A stretch of DNA of 32,599 nt from Desulfobacterales bacterium (lineage in GTDB: Bacteria > Desulfobacterota > Desulfobulbia > Desulfobulbales > JAJRZW01). The stretch spans positions 1-32,599 of the forward strand of contig JALWTY010000005.1 in NCBI GenBank assembly GCA_026993265.1. The letters run 5' to 3'. Of the stretch, positions 1 to 8,238 are shown piece after piece (position 1 is the first letter of the stretch; the number at the start of each line of letters is the position of its first letter). The notes below the pieces were generated by a model. The model did not search any database, had not been told where the DNA came from, and saw only the letters and a list, made by a program, of their open reading frames with translations. The position numbers were made by a program, and so were the translations under genes.

Positions 1-1
1 C

Positions 2-502
2 GAGATGGAGCTGCCGCTCACCCTGGAAGAGATCTCGGGTGGCTGCGAAAAGACCATATCCCTGCGCCGCGGCCAGGGGGTCGACCGGGTGACGGTGAAG
101 ATTCCGGCCGGCATCGGGGACGGCAAAAAGCTGCGCGTCCGCGGCAAGGGCAATCCTTCGCCATACGGCGGCCCGCCCGGCGACCTGTACCTGGTCATCA
201 GCACCAGGCCCCATCCCCGCTTTGAGCGCGACGGCGCCGACCTGACCACCACGGCAGAGGTGCCCTTTTCCACCGCCGCCCTCGGCGGCGAGACCGAGGT
301 GACCGACATCGAGGGCAAGGTGCTCAAGCTCAGGGTTCCGGCCGGATGCAAGAACGGCGCGAGGCTGCGGATCAAGGGCCGGGGGATGAAAAAGACCGGC
401 GGCCGCGGCGATCTCTACGTCCGCATCGTCCCGGCCGTACCCGCGAGCCTGACCGCAGAGCAGAAAGACCTGCTCCGCAAACTGGCCGCAACCGGCATGT
501 GA
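2..502 (+). CDS. DnaJ/CbpA-like co-chaperone, C-terminal part
   Basis: This is the C-terminal substrate-binding part of a J-domain (Hsp40) protein, which hands unfolded clients to DnaK in the cytoplasm. The reading frame is open to the left edge of the window, so the J domain and the true start lie outside. Two beta-sandwich repeats are visible: the first has TVKIPAGIGDGKKLRVRGKG and PGDLYLVI, the second has LRVPAGCKNGARLRIKGRG and GDLYVRIVP. No CxxCxGxG zinc-finger repeats are seen, and the first sandwich begins directly with a GGCEKTISL segment, so this is a CbpA-like rather than a classical DnaJ protein. The gene ends 46 bases before a strong terminator. Identity as a DnaJ C-terminal domain is secure; which paralogue it is cannot be decided from the fragment. 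Confidence 0.92.
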   Translation, partial: EMELPLTLEEISGGCEKTISLRRGQGVDRVTVKIPAGIGDGKKLRVRGKGNPSPYGGPPGDLYLVISTRPHPRFERDGADLTTTAEVPFSTAALGGETEVTDIEGKVLKLRVPAGCKNGARLRIKGRGMKKTGGRGDLYVRIVPAVPASLTAEQKDLLRKLAATGM

Positions 503-548
503 CCGGGGCGGCGACTACCTCCATCACCCGCACCATCCACCACCGGGA

Positions 549-577
549 CCGGCCCGAATCCGGGCCGGCCTTTTTTT
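549..577 (+). terminator. Rho-independent terminator of the dnaJ-like gene
   Basis: A perfect 8-bp stem (CCGGCCCG with CGGGCCGG, loop AATC) is followed directly by seven T. It sits 46 bases after the stop codon of the co-chaperone gene and is a textbook intrinsic terminator on the plus strand. Confidence 0.9.
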
Positions 578-603
578 GATGGACCCGTAACAACGGGTCC
601 ATC
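578..603. repeat. Perfect 11-bp hairpin just after the terminator
   Basis: GATGGACCCGT and its exact reverse complement are separated by the four bases AACA. It begins at the last base of the T run of the preceding terminator and has no T run of its own, so it is not a second classical terminator. Its left arm resembles the left arm of the hairpin at 18460-18494: both fit TGAYGGMCYCGTAA. Confidence 0.7.
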
Positions 604-812
604 ATCCGCCGCAGGACGCGGCGACGAAATTGTGCTGTTTGAAAAACTGCGTAATTTCGAGAGGAAAGCCGAAGCTACGCTTTGGCTTTCCGTTGAGTAA
701 AAACGGCAGGAAGCCGTTGTTACGATTTCATCTTTTTTGCTGCGCCCCCAAAAACTTCCGTAACAACCGCATCGTTTTTTCCTGTCAAACGGATAACCTT
801 CCGGTTATATAG
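604..812. other. Run of stem-loops in the 364-bp gap before the patatin gene
   Basis: No convincing gene lies between 503 and 866. Several inverted repeats follow each other: CGAAATT/AATTTCG (625-631 with 653-659); a 13-bp stem with one G-T pair and loop TAC (663-675 with 679-691); AACGGC/GCCGTT (702-707 with 713-718); GTTGTTACG/CGTAACAAC (716-724 with 759-767, which competes with the previous stem); and ATAACC/GGTTAT (793-798 with 803-808). This is a lower-G+C, structured stretch. It may be a structured leader of the downstream gene, an unrecognised RNA, or decayed repeat sequence. The last inverted repeat lies about 60 bases before the patatin start and could be an operator. Confidence 0.45.
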
Positions 813-866
813 GCCCATAGCGGCCACAAACCAGTCTTTACCACCAGACAGGAAGGAGGGAGAGCC

Positions 867-2969
867 ATGGAGCAACGGGAACTGTTAGAAAGGGAGCGGG
901 AATACATCAGAAACCTGCGTGGCGGCGACTTTGATCCGCAAGACAGCGCCGGACTCGCCATCTCCGGGGGCGGCATCCGTTCCGCCTCGTTCGCCCTCGG
1001 CGTACTCCAGGCCCTTTGCCGTTTCGGTATTCTGGAAAGGCTTCATTATATGTCAACCGTTTCCGGCGGCGGCTACATCGGCTCCTGCCTGACCTGGATA
1101 ACCAACATGATGGCCCGGGAAGGGGACAACAAGGATCCGTGCAGCGGCCTGGGGCGCAAGGGGGAAGGGGCGCGTTCCGACGGCGATTCCAACCGCCTCA
1201 TCGACTTCCTCAGGCAGCACGGCAGGTACCTCACCCCGCCCGGACTCGACACCGCCTCCCTTGCCGGGGTGGTGCTGCGGAGCATGTTTCTCGGCCTTGT
1301 TGTCTATTTTCCGCCGGTGGCGGTCCTGTTCGGCGGTCTGCTCGCCCTGGGCGGGAAACTCGCCGCGGACGGGGCCCTGCCGTTTCTGCATATTGACAGC
1401 GCGGGCGGGGCCTTCTCCGCCCTGTTCCTCTTTCTGGCCGCGCTGACCGGGCTCGTTTTCGCGGCCATGTCCCTGGTCTACGCCCTGGCCACCGTCCTGG
1501 TCAAACGCTCCACCACCCTGGCCTACCGCATGCGGATCATCACCCAGAAGTACTTTGGCGCGGCCCTGAAGCTCGCGCTCTTCTGCCTCGCGGCCGCATC
1601 CATCCCCTGGGCGGTGAAAAGCGTAAGCGGCCTTGCCGCCGGGCTGTCGGTGTCGGCCGCCTCCCTGGCCAGCTCCATCACCGCCCTGTACGGCGCCCTG
1701 CGCAAGACCGGAACCAACCGCGGCAAAGGCGGAATATTCGACTCCGTCGCCGCCCCGGCTGCGGCCCTGATCCTGATATACGCCCTGCTCGCCGGGGCCT
1801 ATCTCTTTGCCGTCAACGCGGGCTCCCTGCTCGTTCCCGCGCTTCTGGCATCGCTTGTCACCGGCTTTGCGACCAACCTGAACTGCGTATCCCTGCACCG
1901 CATGTACCGTGACCGGCTGATGGAGATGTTCCTGCCCGACCCGGCAAGCGTGAAGGATAACAGATGGCGGCCAGCACGCCTGGCGGACACGGCTCCCCTG
2001 GTCTCGTTCCGGCTCGGGAAATATGCAGGAGTCAGGGCCCCGCTTCACCTGATAAACACCAACCTGATCATGGTGGACTCGGAAAAGGCCAAGTTCCGCG
2101 GCCGCGGCGGCGACAGCTTCATCCTCTCGCCGCTGTGCTGCGGCAGCGACGCCACCGGCTGGGTGGACACCGGCGACTTTGACGGCGGCGCGGTCACCCT
2201 GGCCACGGCCATGGCCATATCAGGCGCGGCGGTCAATCCGCACGCGGGCTGCTCGGGCCGAGGCGCGACCAGGAGCCGGCTGGTATCGTTTCTGATGTCG
2301 TTCTTCAACTTCAGGCTGGGATACTGGGCCACGAACCCGGCGAGGTCAAAAAAACGCATCCGGCCAAACTGTTTCATCCCCGGCCTGACCATGGGGCTGT
2401 TCGGACGAGGCTTCAACCGGAAAAGCAGGTTCATAGAGCTGTCCGACGGCGGCCACTTCGAGAACCTGGCGGTGTACGAGCTCATCCGCCGCCGGGTGCG
2501 GACCATCATCGTCACCGACGGCGGCGCCGACCCGGAGTTCAACTTCGCCGACCTCGCCAACCTGGTGGAAAAGGTGCGGGTGGACTTCGGGGTGGAGATC
2601 GAGTTTCCGACCTCCCCCGCCCCCATCGCCGATCTCGTGCCAGGCAGCGCTGACAAAAAAAGCCTGTACCTGGAAAAGTACCGCCTGGCGAAAAGGGGAT
2701 ACGCCGTCGGCCGGATAAAGTACCCGCATACCGAAAGCGAGGAGGCGGCCGAGGGCACGATATTCTACCTCAAGACCACCCTCACCGGCGGCCTGCCCGA
2801 GGATCTCTACGCCTACAAGAGCGCCAACCCGGAATTCCCGGACCAGTCCACCTCGGACCAGTTCTTCGACGAAACCCAGTTCGAGGCCTATCGGGAGCTC
2901 GGCTACCGCCTGGCCAAGAAGATGATCCGGGAAACCGGCGTGCTCACCGGTTCCGGCAAGGGTGGGTGA
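867..2969 (+). CDS. Patatin-like lipase with membrane-spanning insert
   Basis: A 700-residue predicted acyl hydrolase (phospholipase A-like) of the patatin superfamily. The oxyanion-hole loop SGGGIRSA is at residues 33-40. The nucleophile elbow STVSGGG is at 63-69, with Ser66 as the likely nucleophile; Thr stands where the usual GxSxG has its first Gly. The catalytic Asp lies in LSDGGHFENL (Asp527). The two halves of the active site are separated by about 450 residues, including several hydrophobic segments (roughly 133-165, 183-215, 232-275, 297-337), so the enzyme is probably embedded in the inner membrane with its catalytic parts brought together. An AGGAGG sits 7 bases before the ATG. The gene converges with yceH 27 bases downstream. 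It stands alone, with no cyclase or other defence partner beside it. Substrate is unknown. Confidence 0.85.
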   Translation: MEQRELLEREREYIRNLRGGDFDPQDSAGLAISGGGIRSASFALGVLQALCRFGILERLHYMSTVSGGGYIGSCLTWITNMMAREGDNKDPCSGLGRKGEGARSDGDSNRLIDFLRQHGRYLTPPGLDTASLAGVVLRSMFLGLVVYFPPVAVLFGGLLALGGKLAADGALPFLHIDSAGGAFSALFLFLAALTGLVFAAMSLVYALATVLVKRSTTLAYRMRIITQKYFGAALKLALFCLAAASIPWAVKSVSGLAAGLSVSAASLASSITALYGALRKTGTNRGKGGIFDSVAAPAAALILIYALLAGAYLFAVNAGSLLVPALLASLVTGFATNLNCVSLHRMYRDRLMEMFLPDPASVKDNRWRPARLADTAPLVSFRLGKYAGVRAPLHLINTNLIMVDSEKAKFRGRGGDSFILSPLCCGSDATGWVDTGDFDGGAVTLATAMAISGAAVNPHAGCSGRGATRSRLVSFLMSFFNFRLGYWATNPARSKKRIRPNCFIPGLTMGLFGRGFNRKSRFIELSDGGHFENLAVYELIRRRVRTIIVTDGGADPEFNFADLANLVEKVRVDFGVEIEFPTSPAPIADLVPGSADKKSLYLEKYRLAKRGYAVGRIKYPHTESEEAAEGTIFYLKTTLTGGLPEDLYAYKSANPEFPDQSTSDQFFDETQFEAYRELGYRLAKKMIRETGVLTGSGKGG

Positions 2970-2996
2970 TAAGGGAAATGGTGCCCACGGCGCACC

Positions 2997-3611
2997 CTAC
3001 TCGAACTGGCGCTTGAAGGCTGAAAACTCCTCTTCCAGGGCGGCGAGCCGGGCCCGGAGCTCGTCCAGTTCCTGCCTGAGCGGCGAGACCGGAGCGGCGG
3101 CTTGCGTTTCCGCCGGCTGTTCCGGTTCGCCGCAGAGGAGGTGGCACCAGCGGGACTCCTTCTTGCCCGGCTGGCGGGGCAGCTTTTTGGCGAGCCCCAT
3201 CCCGGCCAGGGTCTCGAGGCTTTCCCGCACCGCGGCCGGGGAATCGAAGGGATGCAGGCGGGAGGTGCGGCCGCGCAGCTCGCCCGCGGTCTGGGGGCCG
3301 CGGAGCAGGAGGAGACAGAGCAGGGCCGCCTCGGCCGCGGCGAGATCGAACCTGCCGGCCAGGTTGTGGCCGTAGCGATCGGCCCGGCCGCCCCGGCTGA
3401 CCACGGCGAGCTGTTTCTCCCGCAGCCCGGCCAGGGCCTCCTCGACCACATCCTCGCCGTAGTCCACCACCGGGTCGCGGTTGGAACGCTGGTTGCAGGC
3501 GTTGACCAGGGCGTTCAGGGTCAGGGGATAGTATTCCGGGGTGGCCATCTCCTTTTCCATGAGCGAGCCCAACACCCGGGCCTCTTCCACACTAAGGACC
3601 AGCTCATTCAT
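2997..3611 (-). CDS. yceH: YceH family protein (UPF0502/DUF480)
   Basis: A 204-residue protein of the YceH/DUF480 family: two winged-helix-like domains followed by a C-terminal coiled coil. Family hallmarks visible near the N terminus are [13 protein letters not shown], then [19 protein letters not shown] with DPVVDY; the tail [19 protein letters not shown] is a heptad coiled coil. Length matches the family. The start codon lies inside the end of purC (8-base overlap), so the two genes are translationally linked in one minus-strand unit. The function of the family is not established; a DNA-binding or regulatory role is only suggested by the fold. It ends 27 bases from the convergent patatin gene. 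Confidence 0.9.
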   Translation of the reverse strand: MNELVLSVEEARVLGSLMEKEMATPEYYPLTLNALVNACNQRSNRDPVVDYGEDVVEEALAGLREKQLAVVSRGGRADRYGHNLAGRFDLAAAEAALLCLLLLRGPQTAGELRGRTSRLHPFDSPAAVRESLETLAGMGLAKKLPRQPGKKESRWCHLLCGEPEQPAETQAAAPVSPLRQELDELRARLAALEEEFSAFKRQFE

Positions 3612-4485
3612 CCCGGGTCAACCTCTCCAGGGCCTCGCGGTAACGGGCCGCGGTCTTTTCCACTATCTCCGGCGGCAGCGGCGGCGGGGGCGGGGTCTTG
3701 TCCCAGTCGAGGCCGCTTAAGTAGTCGCGGAGGAACTGTTTGTCGAAACTGGGCTGGGGGCCGCCGGGACGGTATTCGTCCAGGGGCCAGAAACGGGAGG
3801 AGTCCGGGGTGAGGACCTCGTCTATCAGAACAAGCTCGCCGTCGTGCCAGCCGAGCTCGAACTTGGTGTCGGCGATGATGATGCCCCGCTCGCGGGCGTA
3901 CTCCGCGGCCCGGCTGTAGAGGGAAACGCAGATCTCCCGGGCCCGCTCCGCGGTGTCGCGGCCGAGGATCTCCACCATGCGCTCGAAGGAGATGTTCTCG
4001 TCGTGGGCGCCCTGCTCCGCCTTGGTCGAGGGCGTGAAGATGGCCCCGGGCAGGCGGCCGGACTCCTCGAGCCCCTCGGGCAGCTCGAAACCGCAGACCG
4101 TGGTGGACTTCTGGTAGGCCTTCCAGAACGAGCCCGAGATGTAGCCGCGGACGATGCATTCCACCGGCAGGGGATCGGCCTTGACCACCAGCATGCTGCG
4201 TCCGGCCAACTGCTCCCGGTAGGGGGCGCAGGCGGCCGGGTAATCGGCCGGGTCCGCGCTTATCAGGTGGTTCTTCACCTGGTCCCTGAAGAAATCGAAC
4301 CAGAAGAGCGACATCCGGGTGAGCACCTCGCCCTTGCCGGGCACGGGCTCGTTCATCACCACGTCAAAGGCGCTCATCCGGTCGGTGGCGACCATGAGAA
4401 GCTTGCCGTCCACCTCATAGAGATCGCGGACCTTGCCGCGGTTGAGCAGTTTCAGATCTGGAAACTCGGTGCGCAATAGGGCCAT
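3604..4485 (-). CDS. purC: SAICAR synthetase (PurC)
   Basis: Phosphoribosylaminoimidazole-succinocarboxamide synthase, the ATP-dependent purine step that joins CAIR and aspartate. The 293-residue sequence has the N-terminal nucleotide-binding signature [13 protein letters not shown], then [12 protein letters not shown], the [14 protein letters not shown] block, and the [15 protein letters not shown] motif that helps bind metal and substrate. Length fits the longer bacterial/yeast type. The Shine-Dalgarno AGGAGG lies an unusually long 12 bases before the ATG, separated by AATAGTAAAAAA. The other purine gene in this window (purD-purE) is 19 kb away, so purine genes are scattered. yceH follows with an overlap. 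Confidence 0.96.
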   Translation of the reverse strand: MALLRTEFPDLKLLNRGKVRDLYEVDGKLLMVATDRMSAFDVVMNEPVPGKGEVLTRMSLFWFDFFRDQVKNHLISADPADYPAACAPYREQLAGRSMLVVKADPLPVECIVRGYISGSFWKAYQKSTTVCGFELPEGLEESGRLPGAIFTPSTKAEQGAHDENISFERMVEILGRDTAERAREICVSLYSRAAEYARERGIIIADTKFELGWHDGELVLIDEVLTPDSSRFWPLDEYRPGGPQPSFDKQFLRDYLSGLDWDKTPPPPPLPPEIVEKTAARYREALERLTRDE

Positions 4486-4528
4486 TTTTTTACTATTCCT
4501 CCTGGGCTAGTAAGGTCTGTATAAGGAC

Positions 4529-4548
4529 TGGGGTTTCCCCATTTTTTT
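4529..4548 (+). terminator. Terminator-like hairpin reading away from purC
   Basis: TGGGG-TTT-CCCCA is followed by seven T on the plus strand. No plus-strand gene ends here, so it may stop antisense transcription, or the same inverted repeat may act as a hairpin in the purC leader, where its position is about 45 bases upstream of the ATG. Confidence 0.35.
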
Positions 4549-4596
4549 CAATGAAACTCCGAAGCAAGATTTTAACGTTATCAGCCCCAATGAATG

Positions 4597-4860
4597 CCCG
4601 TTTCGCCTGCGGCGGGCCCTACTTTTCTTTGCGTGCCCAAAGAAAAGTAGGCAAAAGAAAGGGCAGCCCGGCTGCCTTGCCCCGCCTGGACGGCGGGGTT
4701 CCCTCCGCTCCTTGTCGCGGCCGGGCGCTGCGGAACTCGCCCCGCCTGCGGCGGGGCTCAGACAGTCCTCGCGCTTTCTCCGGCCGCGCCTGCGTCGCTC
4801 CGGCTGCGGCAGAAGGGCGAAAGGAAAAGCGGAAGGGGGCTATTACAGCGGCTTACGCCG
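4597..4860. repeat. G+C-rich multi-hairpin intergenic repeat element
   Basis: This is the main content of the 517-bp gap between purC and the nuclease gene. It holds a chain of inverted repeats: a perfect 13-bp stem CTACTTTTCTTTG/CAAAGAAAAGTAG with a 6-base loop (4619-4650), GGCAGCC/GGCTGCC, CCCCGCC/GGCGGGG with a 5-base loop (4680-4698), and the same arms again with a 3-base loop (4740-4756). A frame stays open through it, but its arginine/serine/proline-rich product looks like a by-product of composition. From memory, similar CTTTTCTTTG...CAAAGAAAAG segments occur between genes in many proteobacteria; this was not checked here. Confidence 0.55.
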
Positions 4861-4901
4861 CGGGGGCACAGTCATCTTCATAACACAAGAGCTCGATTCT
4901 C

Positions 4902-4919
4902 AGGCCTCTGGCCTTTTTT
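4902..4919 (+). terminator. Short terminator-like hairpin
   Basis: AGGCC-TCT-GGCCT runs straight into a six-T run on the plus strand (the last arm base is the first T). The stem is only 5 bp and no plus-strand gene precedes it, so it could mark the end of the adjoining repeat element rather than a gene. Confidence 0.35.
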
Positions 4920-4985
4920 GCGCATGTCTTCAGATCGTTGAACACCAAGCGCCAGTTTTTTGGGAGCCCCCAGCTCTGTAAGGAC

Positions 4986-5005
4986 CACGGATTAACACGG
5001 ATTCA
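4986..5005. repeat. Two decamer units CACGGATTAA/CACGGATTCA
   Basis: Two consecutive 10-base units starting CACGGATT. The last unit includes the stop codon of the nuclease gene (5003-5005). Related two-unit pieces lie at 13995-14014 and, in inverted orientation and more decayed, at 22142-22158. Confidence 0.5.
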
Positions 5006-6034
5006 GCTCACCCTGAACTCTTTGAGCCGGGTACACTCGACAAGCCGATCCAGGGTCTTGGCGGTAAAGACCTTTCCTCTTGTGGCAAGGATCATCTTTT
5101 TCATGTCCTCCCGGCGGACTCCGAAACCCCTGCCGCCGATACAGGCGATCACCTCGTATCTCGGATCGTCCGCGGAACGGCCGGCAAGGCTCAATTCCCC
5201 GAGATGCTGAATGCGCGTCACCTTGTCGCGGGCCGTGCCGTCATCCTCGGTTATCTTCGCTTCGATAACGACCTGCGGATTGAACTCGCTGGGAACGATG
5301 AAGTCCGACGCCTGATCGAAACCCTCGATCCGTTCGGCGCGTTTGGTCTTGCAGAAACTGATACCTGCCCTGGAGAGGACATCCTCGATTGCGGATTCAA
5401 GGCTGTCGCCGATGAGTTCGCTTACAGAGTCCCGGTGCCCGGCAAAAGGTCTTCCAAGAAATCGTTCATATAGCAGCATGGCGTAGGGAACCCCCATCGC
5501 CGCCAGATTCCTGATGCTGTCGATGCCGTTTCTGGTATCTGCCTTGTCCAGGCGATGCAGTTGATCCTCATCCCCATCGGGGACACCGGCGGCCAACAAC
5601 CGGCATGCGGTCATGACCATGGCCCTGAGCCGTTCCCCGGTGACGCCGTTGGGATCGAGGCCTGTTTCAGGATTCATCCTGACCTTGCGGTCCAGAGATC
5701 GCACAAAGCCTTGAGTAACCGAGACGCCGGTTCTCTGCGTCGTGACATAGGCCCATTCAGGGGGCGTGAAACCAAGCATCGAGCGCAGCACCACAATAGA
5801 GATCGGCTCGGAAACCGCCGTTTGAAACACCCTGTCCGGATCGAGCCGGGAAAAGCCCATGGTCGCCGCCTTCAATGCCTCATAGCCACGCTCGAAGACA
5901 GGATACTCGACGAAACCCTTCCCCTTGGGCATGACGAGGAATTCCGACTCGAGGCATGAGAACACCGCATCCACATAATCTTCAGGATGCCGGAGAATCT
6001 CTTCCAGGGGAACTTCAAAAGGAAACGTCGGCAT
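5003..6034 (-). CDS. Putative restriction endonuclease, PD-(D/E)XK type
   Basis: A 343-residue protein that I do not recognise as a named enzyme. Its C-terminal third has a convincing PD-(D/E)XK nuclease core: a helix with Glu (SLESAIEDVLSRAG, 211-224), Asp244 in ASDFIVP, then the strand VVIEAKI with Glu258 and Lys260, followed by a helix (ARDKVTRIQHL). The N-terminal 200 residues show no known motif and may recognise DNA. The start chosen is the ATG preceded by GGAG at 6 bases; it lies 20 bases inside the end of the upstream methyltransferase gene, so the two are co-translated. That pairing strongly suggests a restriction enzyme protected by the adjacent methylase. Base composition is less G+C-rich than the flanks. 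Cleavage site and subtype are unknown. Confidence 0.75.
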   Translation of the reverse strand: MPTFPFEVPLEEILRHPEDYVDAVFSCLESEFLVMPKGKGFVEYPVFERGYEALKAATMGFSRLDPDRVFQTAVSEPISIVVLRSMLGFTPPEWAYVTTQRTGVSVTQGFVRSLDRKVRMNPETGLDPNGVTGERLRAMVMTACRLLAAGVPDGDEDQLHRLDKADTRNGIDSIRNLAAMGVPYAMLLYERFLGRPFAGHRDSVSELIGDSLESAIEDVLSRAGISFCKTKRAERIEGFDQASDFIVPSEFNPQVVIEAKITEDDGTARDKVTRIQHLGELSLAGRSADDPRYEVIACIGGRGFGVRREDMKKMILATRGKVFTAKTLDRLVECTRLKEFRVS

Positions 6035-8222
6035 ATTCCGCTCCGTATTCCGCAACGTCTTCGTGGACGGCGAACAAAGGCATACTCCCCGTGGCGGCGG
6101 CGTCATTCTCCATGAACTCTTCCACCCTTCCCGCCCCACCGAACCTCCGGATCCAATCCGCGATACGGTCCAGGCGCGATGCGGTTGGCCTGTTCTTGTC
6201 CCATCCACATCTGAGCGACCATATGGCAAGACGGATCAAGTGGCCGTAAGTGATGCACCTGGTGTCGCCGGGAGTCGGCTCGACATTCCCCGCCCTGAGG
6301 AGGGCAAGGTCTTCCGCCACGATTCTTGCGACCTCCTCCGGGCAATCGGCCAGCCACTTCCATTGCATGACGCCCGTTGAACGGCAAACGAACACGGTGT
6401 CGATTATCGATGACCCGGTCCCATTTATATGGATGGACGCGCCCATTTCCGCAGGACAGGGAAACGACGCGGAACAGGTCAATCCCGCATCGAGGATTGC
6501 GACCGCAACGGGATAGTATGCCTCGATCCTGTTGTGATGATATGTGAATGCGAGGGGCGCTCCCGGTTTCAGGGCCTTTGCCATGCGTTGAAACACGGCG
6601 GAGAGTCCTTCCGTGAAATGGCCCAGGTCACGCCCCATGTCCGCGTTGCCCGTCAACTCGTCTGCGTTCCTGGTCGAAACGGCATTGAATGGCCGATAGG
6701 TGTTCCCGAGCAATCGCCTGAGCCAGACATAACAAAAGTCCATGAGTTCCGCATACTGGACATTGCCGAAATATGGGGGGTCGGTGAAGACGGCGTCCAG
6801 TGAGTCGTCGGGCAGGTCGGAAGAGGCAGCGTCCCGGCACGATATATCGACCTTGCGTATACGGGCCGGGGAGCCATCGTGGCGGTCTCCGATCCATTCT
6901 TTGTCGATCGGGACCACCTCTTTTCTACGGCCATGGTGCCGCACCTCGAACGGACTCAGGCAATAGGCCTTGGCCTTCTTGAACTTTTCGATGATGTTGG
7001 CCCAGCCTCCGCTTCCCACGCACATGTAACGGCCTGGCTCCATGATCCCCAGAAGATTGGACTCGCACTGCAAAAGCCCCACCGGGAAACCGTGCACGGA
7101 AAAGATATCGAGCGATTTCAGCGCCCTGGTATCATAGCGGCACAACATGTTCTGATAACGAAGCAGGTCAGACAGATTCGTCGCAAGCGCGTTGCGCACC
7201 CGTTCGTCCGGTATCTTGGCGATGATGCGGGCGGAAAGTTCCAACCCGACAAGCTGCCTGTGATTGAACATCTCCCGGTAACGCCGGTATCCCCAACGGT
7301 GAAGCCTGTTGGTCTCGTCCCCGCTTGGGATCTCGTCATCGGGAACATACCTCGGCCGCATCCTGCTCCACCGCTCTTCCGCCTCCCTGAGCCGTTCCAT
7401 GTCCCCCGCGTCAGGATTCTTGAAAAATCTCCCCTTGTGAACGGGCCTGCACCTTGGACAATGGTATTCGATGGCAAAGAGACGATGGCGCGGCGGACCA
7501 AGTCCGGCGTCGGGGAACGAGTTGACTACCCCGCATGCGGGGCATTTGCATCTGCCCCGTTTGGCCGGTCCGCCGAGGACCAGGGCGGCCCCGCAACGGC
7601 CGCAGTTTCCCGGCGCTTTCCTGTCGCCGGTTTCCATCAACTCGCCGCAAGCCGGACAGACAAAGACATTCCTGGGGTGCCTGGAATCGGCGGCAAGGAG
7701 GTATCCCGGAAACAGGTCCAGGTCTTTCCCGCACTCCCTGCACTCCTTGACCTTCACCCAGAGAAAATACTTTACGTGAGCATCGTCCGAACCACAGGAA
7801 AGACAGCGGGTGCGGTAGAGATGGCCGATCTTCCTCCCGAGCGCCGTCCGCAAGGAGGCGGCGGCCTCTTCATAATCGCCGAGATCGAGGTGTTCTATTT
7901 CCTGTTTGACGATCCACCAAGCCATTGGGTTGATGTCAAACCCCGAGACATCACACCCGATCCTGTTGGCCTCGATGATCGGCGTTCCGCCGCCCATGAA
8001 GGGGTCCGCGACATGGAGACCGGCGAAGTCGTTCGACCGGTAGAAAGTGTCGCACAGCGGCTCGTTCGAAAACTCGGACAGCAGCAAACCGCGAAACAAG
8101 GTGCCCGGCCGCCGGGCAAACCACTTGTGCACCCCGATGACCGGACGGTAGTTCTGCTGGATCTGCTTTTCCCGCAGCGCCAGGTCGGCGATGAGCGAGA
8201 TATCGAAATCCTTTTCTATCAT
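6015..8222 (-). CDS. Zn-ribbon DNA amino-methyltransferase (DUF1156/COG1743-like)
   Basis: A 735-residue S-adenosylmethionine-dependent DNA methyltransferase, probably N6-adenine. The N terminus has the REK...HKWFARRP segment typical of DUF1156-like methylases, then motif I DPFMGGGT (73-80) and FDINP (95-99). A long insert (about 140-260) carries at least six CxxC pairs (CLSC, CREC, CPAC, CGRC, CPAC, CPRC), which looks like several zinc ribbons. The catalytic motif IV is TDPPYFGNVQY (DPPY at 481-484). This order, with the zinc insert between motif I and DPPY, matches COG1743 (adenine-specific methylase with Zn-ribbon). No strong ribosome binding site precedes the ATG. It overlaps the nuclease gene by 20 bases. 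The pair is best read as a restriction-modification system acquired by transfer. Confidence 0.85.
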   Translation of the reverse strand: MIEKDFDISLIADLALREKQIQQNYRPVIGVHKWFARRPGTLFRGLLLSEFSNEPLCDTFYRSNDFAGLHVADPFMGGGTPIIEANRIGCDVSGFDINPMAWWIVKQEIEHLDLGDYEEAAASLRTALGRKIGHLYRTRCLSCGSDDAHVKYFLWVKVKECRECGKDLDLFPGYLLAADSRHPRNVFVCPACGELMETGDRKAPGNCGRCGAALVLGGPAKRGRCKCPACGVVNSFPDAGLGPPRHRLFAIEYHCPRCRPVHKGRFFKNPDAGDMERLREAEERWSRMRPRYVPDDEIPSGDETNRLHRWGYRRYREMFNHRQLVGLELSARIIAKIPDERVRNALATNLSDLLRYQNMLCRYDTRALKSLDIFSVHGFPVGLLQCESNLLGIMEPGRYMCVGSGGWANIIEKFKKAKAYCLSPFEVRHHGRRKEVVPIDKEWIGDRHDGSPARIRKVDISCRDAASSDLPDDSLDAVFTDPPYFGNVQYAELMDFCYVWLRRLLGNTYRPFNAVSTRNADELTGNADMGRDLGHFTEGLSAVFQRMAKALKPGAPLAFTYHHNRIEAYYPVAVAILDAGLTCSASFPCPAEMGASIHINGTGSSIIDTVFVCRSTGVMQWKWLADCPEEVARIVAEDLALLRAGNVEPTPGDTRCITYGHLIRLAIWSLRCGWDKNRPTASRLDRIADWIRRFGGAGRVEEFMENDAAATGSMPLFAVHEDVAEYGAEYADVSF

Positions 8223-8238
8223 GTAAGCGTGACACCCA

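Noticed and set aside
630-812. A 60-codon plus-strand frame upstream of the patatin gene
   Set aside because: It crosses several stem-loops, has no ribosome site, and its product has no family resemblance.
867-2969. Patatin gene considered as the effector of a CBASS-type defence system
   Set aside because: No nucleotidyltransferase, ubiquitin-like or other defence partner is adjacent; its neighbours are a co-chaperone and purC-yceH.
2970-2996. GGTGC/GCACC inverted repeat between patatin and yceH as a bidirectional terminator
   Set aside because: The stem is 5 bp with no T run on either strand.
4551-4883. An open frame through the hairpin-rich element before the nuclease gene
   Set aside because: The Arg/Ser/Pro/Ala-rich product follows from the repeat's base composition, and there is no ribosome binding site.
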